Source of the DNA: Candidatus Heimdallarchaeota archaeon
GTDB taxonomy: Archaea; Asgardarchaeota; Heimdallarchaeia; Heimdallarchaeales; Heimdallarchaeaceae
Reading direction: 5' to 3'
Length of the DNA stretch: 64,000 nucleotides
NCBI GenBank assembly: GCA_030668875.1
Contig: DAOVER010000016.1
Span: 1 to 64,000 of the forward strand
Part shown: piece by piece, positions 61,994-64,000 of the stretch
Layout of the letters: every line of letters begins with the position of its first letter
Position numbering within the stretch: position 1 is the stretch's first letter
Notes under the pieces: model-generated
Databases searched by the model: none
Told to the model about the DNA's origin: nothing
The model's input: only the letters and a program-made list of their open reading frames with translations
Translations under genes and position numbers: made by a program

Positions 61994-63682
61994 GTGTTTA
62001 AAATACTATTCTCTTTCATTTACTTGAAGAAAAATCATCCTTTAAGGGAGAGTGTACTAGAATCTAGTAAACTTTTTTGTAATTATTCAGCTTCAGATTC
62101 TGATTTGATAGAATCAGCAAGAAAGTTACTAAAAATTTCAAAAAACCATCAGCTAAAGGACGAAGAATTGTTTACAATAAAATCTACAGTAGATTGTATT
62201 GAAGTTTTTCTAAGGGATTATGACTTTAAGAGATTTGATGAAATTTGTGCAAAAGCAAAGACTGGAGGATATCTTGAAAGTTATGTTGATTTATTACTCT
62301 TAAAGGGTTTCATTCTATGTTCTTCCAGTATGTCTGGAATAAATCGTGCTTTTAGAATAAGAGAAAAAGAGAAAATTTTTACTTCATTGAATGAAATTGG
62401 TGTGGAAGAGAACATCTATCTAGACTTAATATATGGGAAGTATCTCTTCATCAAGGGAGATGAGAAACAAGCTGCAATACTTTATGAAAAACTAAAAAAC
62501 AAAATTGATCAGGATGATTGTGCTGCTAAAGTTATTCTCTTGAATCTTCTCTTCTGTATATACGAGCGAGATCCTACCAAACAGCTTGCTATTATACAAG
62601 AAGGTTTGAATGGAACTTGCTTCTATTGGAATTTCGTTATTCAATATATTGACTTTTTAACACAAAGAGGAAGATATGTTGAACTAATAAACGAAGGTTC
62701 TATTTTTTTGCATAAACTAAATGAAAACAATGAAGAAAATAGAATTCCTAATGAACTTAATATTTTGGACCATATGATAAAAGCATCCTTTAAATTGAAT
62801 GAGCAAGATAAATTGCATAATTATTGTCATCAATTTAGGAAATCTCTAGACACACTTCCCGAGGATGATCATGGTATGAAAAAAAATTACGCGTTTCTTC
62901 AATTCACACATGAGGTTTTATATCAAGTACTTTTTGAAGAGGAATTACTAATTGATTTGAGTGAAAAAACTATCCTCAATTATAGCACAAATCATTATCT
63001 GAAAATGTTGAGGTCATTTCTTATCCTGAACCCATTAATAAGTAGGTTGATACAAGATAATGAATTTGATCAAGCTTTTACTTATATAAACAATATCGAA
63101 AGAGGAAAAGGTTATTCTAGCTCTACTGATGATTTATTAACTTTCATTAAAAATTTCTTTCTTTCACTTCTTATTGATAAATCACTAAAATGGAAGAAGT
63201 ACAACAGTAAAAACTATGAAGGGGATCAGACTGAAGTAGCGTTAACCTATTTAGAAGAAGCTGTTGCATATCTGGGTGAACTTGATTATTCATTCAAAAT
63301 AGCATCTATTCTTCAAGAAATTATCTTGAAATCTAGATTAGGTAGATTAGACGAAGTAAAAGAAACAGTTTTAGATGAAATACTGCTAACTGAAGGTTAT
63401 GATCGTATACTTTCATTGATGGTATCACTGCTATACTATTCGGGTAAAGAGGAGATAGATAAATATCGGCAAATCAAAGAGATATTACTCTACGAACTTG
63501 ACAAATATAGAAACTTGAATTCTTATACTACATGGAAAAAACATCTAAGTGATATCTTTTCATTCTTAGATGTCAAAGACAAAGTTCTCTCTACAAAGAA
63601 AACATCATTTTTAGATATAGAACAAATCAAATCCTATACATCTTTCTTACAAAATCAGCTTAACAAACAACTGATTCAGTAA
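61994..63682 (+). CDS. TPR-like helical-repeat protein
   Basis: The protein has about 562 residues from GTG 61994 (TTG 61991 possible), after a GAGGAG ribosome site. It is nearly all helix pairs of TPR-like length (for example LDLIYGKYLFIKGDEKQAAI, LNLLFCIYERDPTKQLAII), suggesting a superhelical protein-binding scaffold. No enzyme or membrane motif. The leader before it resembles the one before the peptide gene (AAGGTG then ATG), and a six-codon ORF (MRRIGV) overlaps its start. It closes the locus and may hold the peptide or the enzymes together. Confidence 0.75.
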   Translation: MFKILFSFIYLKKNHPLRESVLESSKLFCNYSASDSDLIESARKLLKISKNHQLKDEELFTIKSTVDCIEVFLRDYDFKRFDEICAKAKTGGYLESYVDLLLLKGFILCSSSMSGINRAFRIREKEKIFTSLNEIGVEENIYLDLIYGKYLFIKGDEKQAAILYEKLKNKIDQDDCAAKVILLNLLFCIYERDPTKQLAIIQEGLNGTCFYWNFVIQYIDFLTQRGRYVELINEGSIFLHKLNENNEENRIPNELNILDHMIKASFKLNEQDKLHNYCHQFRKSLDTLPEDDHGMKKNYAFLQFTHEVLYQVLFEEELLIDLSEKTILNYSTNHYLKMLRSFLILNPLISRLIQDNEFDQAFTYINNIERGKGYSSSTDDLLTFIKNFFLSLLIDKSLKWKKYNSKNYEGDQTEVALTYLEEAVAYLGELDYSFKIASILQEIILKSRLGRLDEVKETVLDEILLTEGYDRILSLMVSLLYYSGKEEIDKYRQIKEILLYELDKYRNLNSYTTWKKHLSDIFSFLDVKDKVLSTKKTSFLDIEQIKSYTSFLQNQLNKQLIQ

Positions 63683-63939
63683 GAGCAAATAAGTTTTCAC
63701 AGATTTTTCTTTTAAAAACTATATAAAGATGAAACAAAAATTTTCAAATAAGCGAAATTTAGTGGTTTTTTTAGCAAAGAATTATTTTGCCACTTTTTTT
63801 GTATGTTCTTTTTAAAACCCTTTTTTGATATTTATATCTCTTTGAGAATTGTTGTATAGTTCTCTCAGCCTCTTCTAAGGAAGATAGTTGGAGAGGACCA
63901 TAAATGAATAAACAATAAAAAACAAAAAAAGTGAAAAAA
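63683..63939. other. Spacer after the peptide locus
   Basis: About 250 nt, very AT-rich with T-runs (63708-63716, 63787-63803 and 63820-63828) that could end the locus transcript. It also holds the promoter of the gene entering at the window end. Confidence 0.4.
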
Positions 63940-64000
63940 ATGAAAAACGCGAAAAAAACAATTGTCCTCGTAACGTTTTTTATTACAATTTTTTTAGCAA
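63940..64000 (+). CDS. 5' end of a secreted or membrane protein (partial)
   Basis: ATG 63940 (or GTG 63931 in the same frame) opens MKNAKKTIVLVTFFITIFLA, a signal peptide of basic start and hydrophobic core. The frame is open to the window edge. The rest lies outside, so product unknown. Confidence 0.6.
   Translation, partial: MKNAKKTIVLVTFFITIFLA

Noticed and set aside
1-64000. CRISPR arrays, tRNA or rRNA genes, transposases
   Set aside because: No regularly spaced repeats, no clover-leaf sequences and no transposase-like proteins were recognised.

Overview
The window looks archaeal. It is AT-rich, many genes have TATA-like boxes 25-60 nt before the start codon, and it carries PadR, TetR and wHTH regulators with nearby palindromes, 'RHD' archaeal-type histidine kinases, a DUF47-PiT phosphate pair and an energy-converting NuoBCDI-like set. 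It also encodes NosD-like beta-helix proteins and other secreted proteins with a single C-terminal membrane anchor. That mix is familiar from Asgard archaea (Loki/Heimdall-type genomes), but no ribosomal or other taxonomic marker is present, so the lineage is an inference. No rRNA, tRNA or CRISPR array was seen.

Layout. 0-11.8 kb: patatin-like lipase, membrane histidine kinase, a Cys-rich gene split by a stop codon, GNAT, aldo/keto reductase, DUF47-PiT phosphate uptake, a CopD-like/PadR operon with its operator, NAD synthetase, a Gly-rich ferredoxin and a PIG-L deacetylase. 12.0-14.5 kb: nuoB-C-D-I-like operon without membrane subunits, with altered metal-ligand residues. 14.6-20.4 kb: a PadR gene frameshifted by a 19-bp tandem duplication, a TetR-patatin operon, and a divergent radical SAM/small ORF/PAP2 locus. 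20.6-28.3 kb: a wHTH-methyltransferase-like regulator with a large MMPL/RND transporter, and a MacB-like ATPase/FtsX pair. 28.4-37.4 kb: a nucleotidyltransferase/small-protein pair and a sensory cluster (two lone receivers, a HAMP protein without kinase domain, an orphan family 5 substrate-binding protein, a GAF/PAS kinase, a DUF438-hemerythrin-PAS protein and a deleted copy of it). 37.6-45.0 kb: an old duplication of an SDR/secreted propeller/acyltransferase unit, one copy decayed. 45.4-49.6 kb: a secreted protein with a caspase-like His/Cys pair and membrane tail, two hypotheticals and an ArsB/NhaD-type transporter. 49.6-56.5 kb: accessory region with HicBA, an orphan DUF433 protein, a second nucleotidyltransferase pair, an M50 protease pseudogene, gene remnants, and a NosD-like gene between 58-bp direct repeats.

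56.6-63.7 kb is the most exciting stretch: a compact same-strand locus of ABC exporter ATPase and permease, AbrB-like protein, ParA/MinD-like ATPase with a modified P-loop, seven-Cys SPASM radical SAM enzyme, a 62-residue two-Cys peptide with its own strong TATA box, and a helical-repeat protein. The simplest reading is an archaeal ribosomally made, radical-SAM-modified peptide that is exported. The ParA-like and AbrB-like partners make it unlike the common RiPP layouts.

A second theme is gene decay by single events: in-frame stops, a 19-bp duplication, an 11-bp-microhomology deletion and homopolymer frameshifts hit at least six genes. This is either real pseudogenisation or residual sequence error, and reads would tell.
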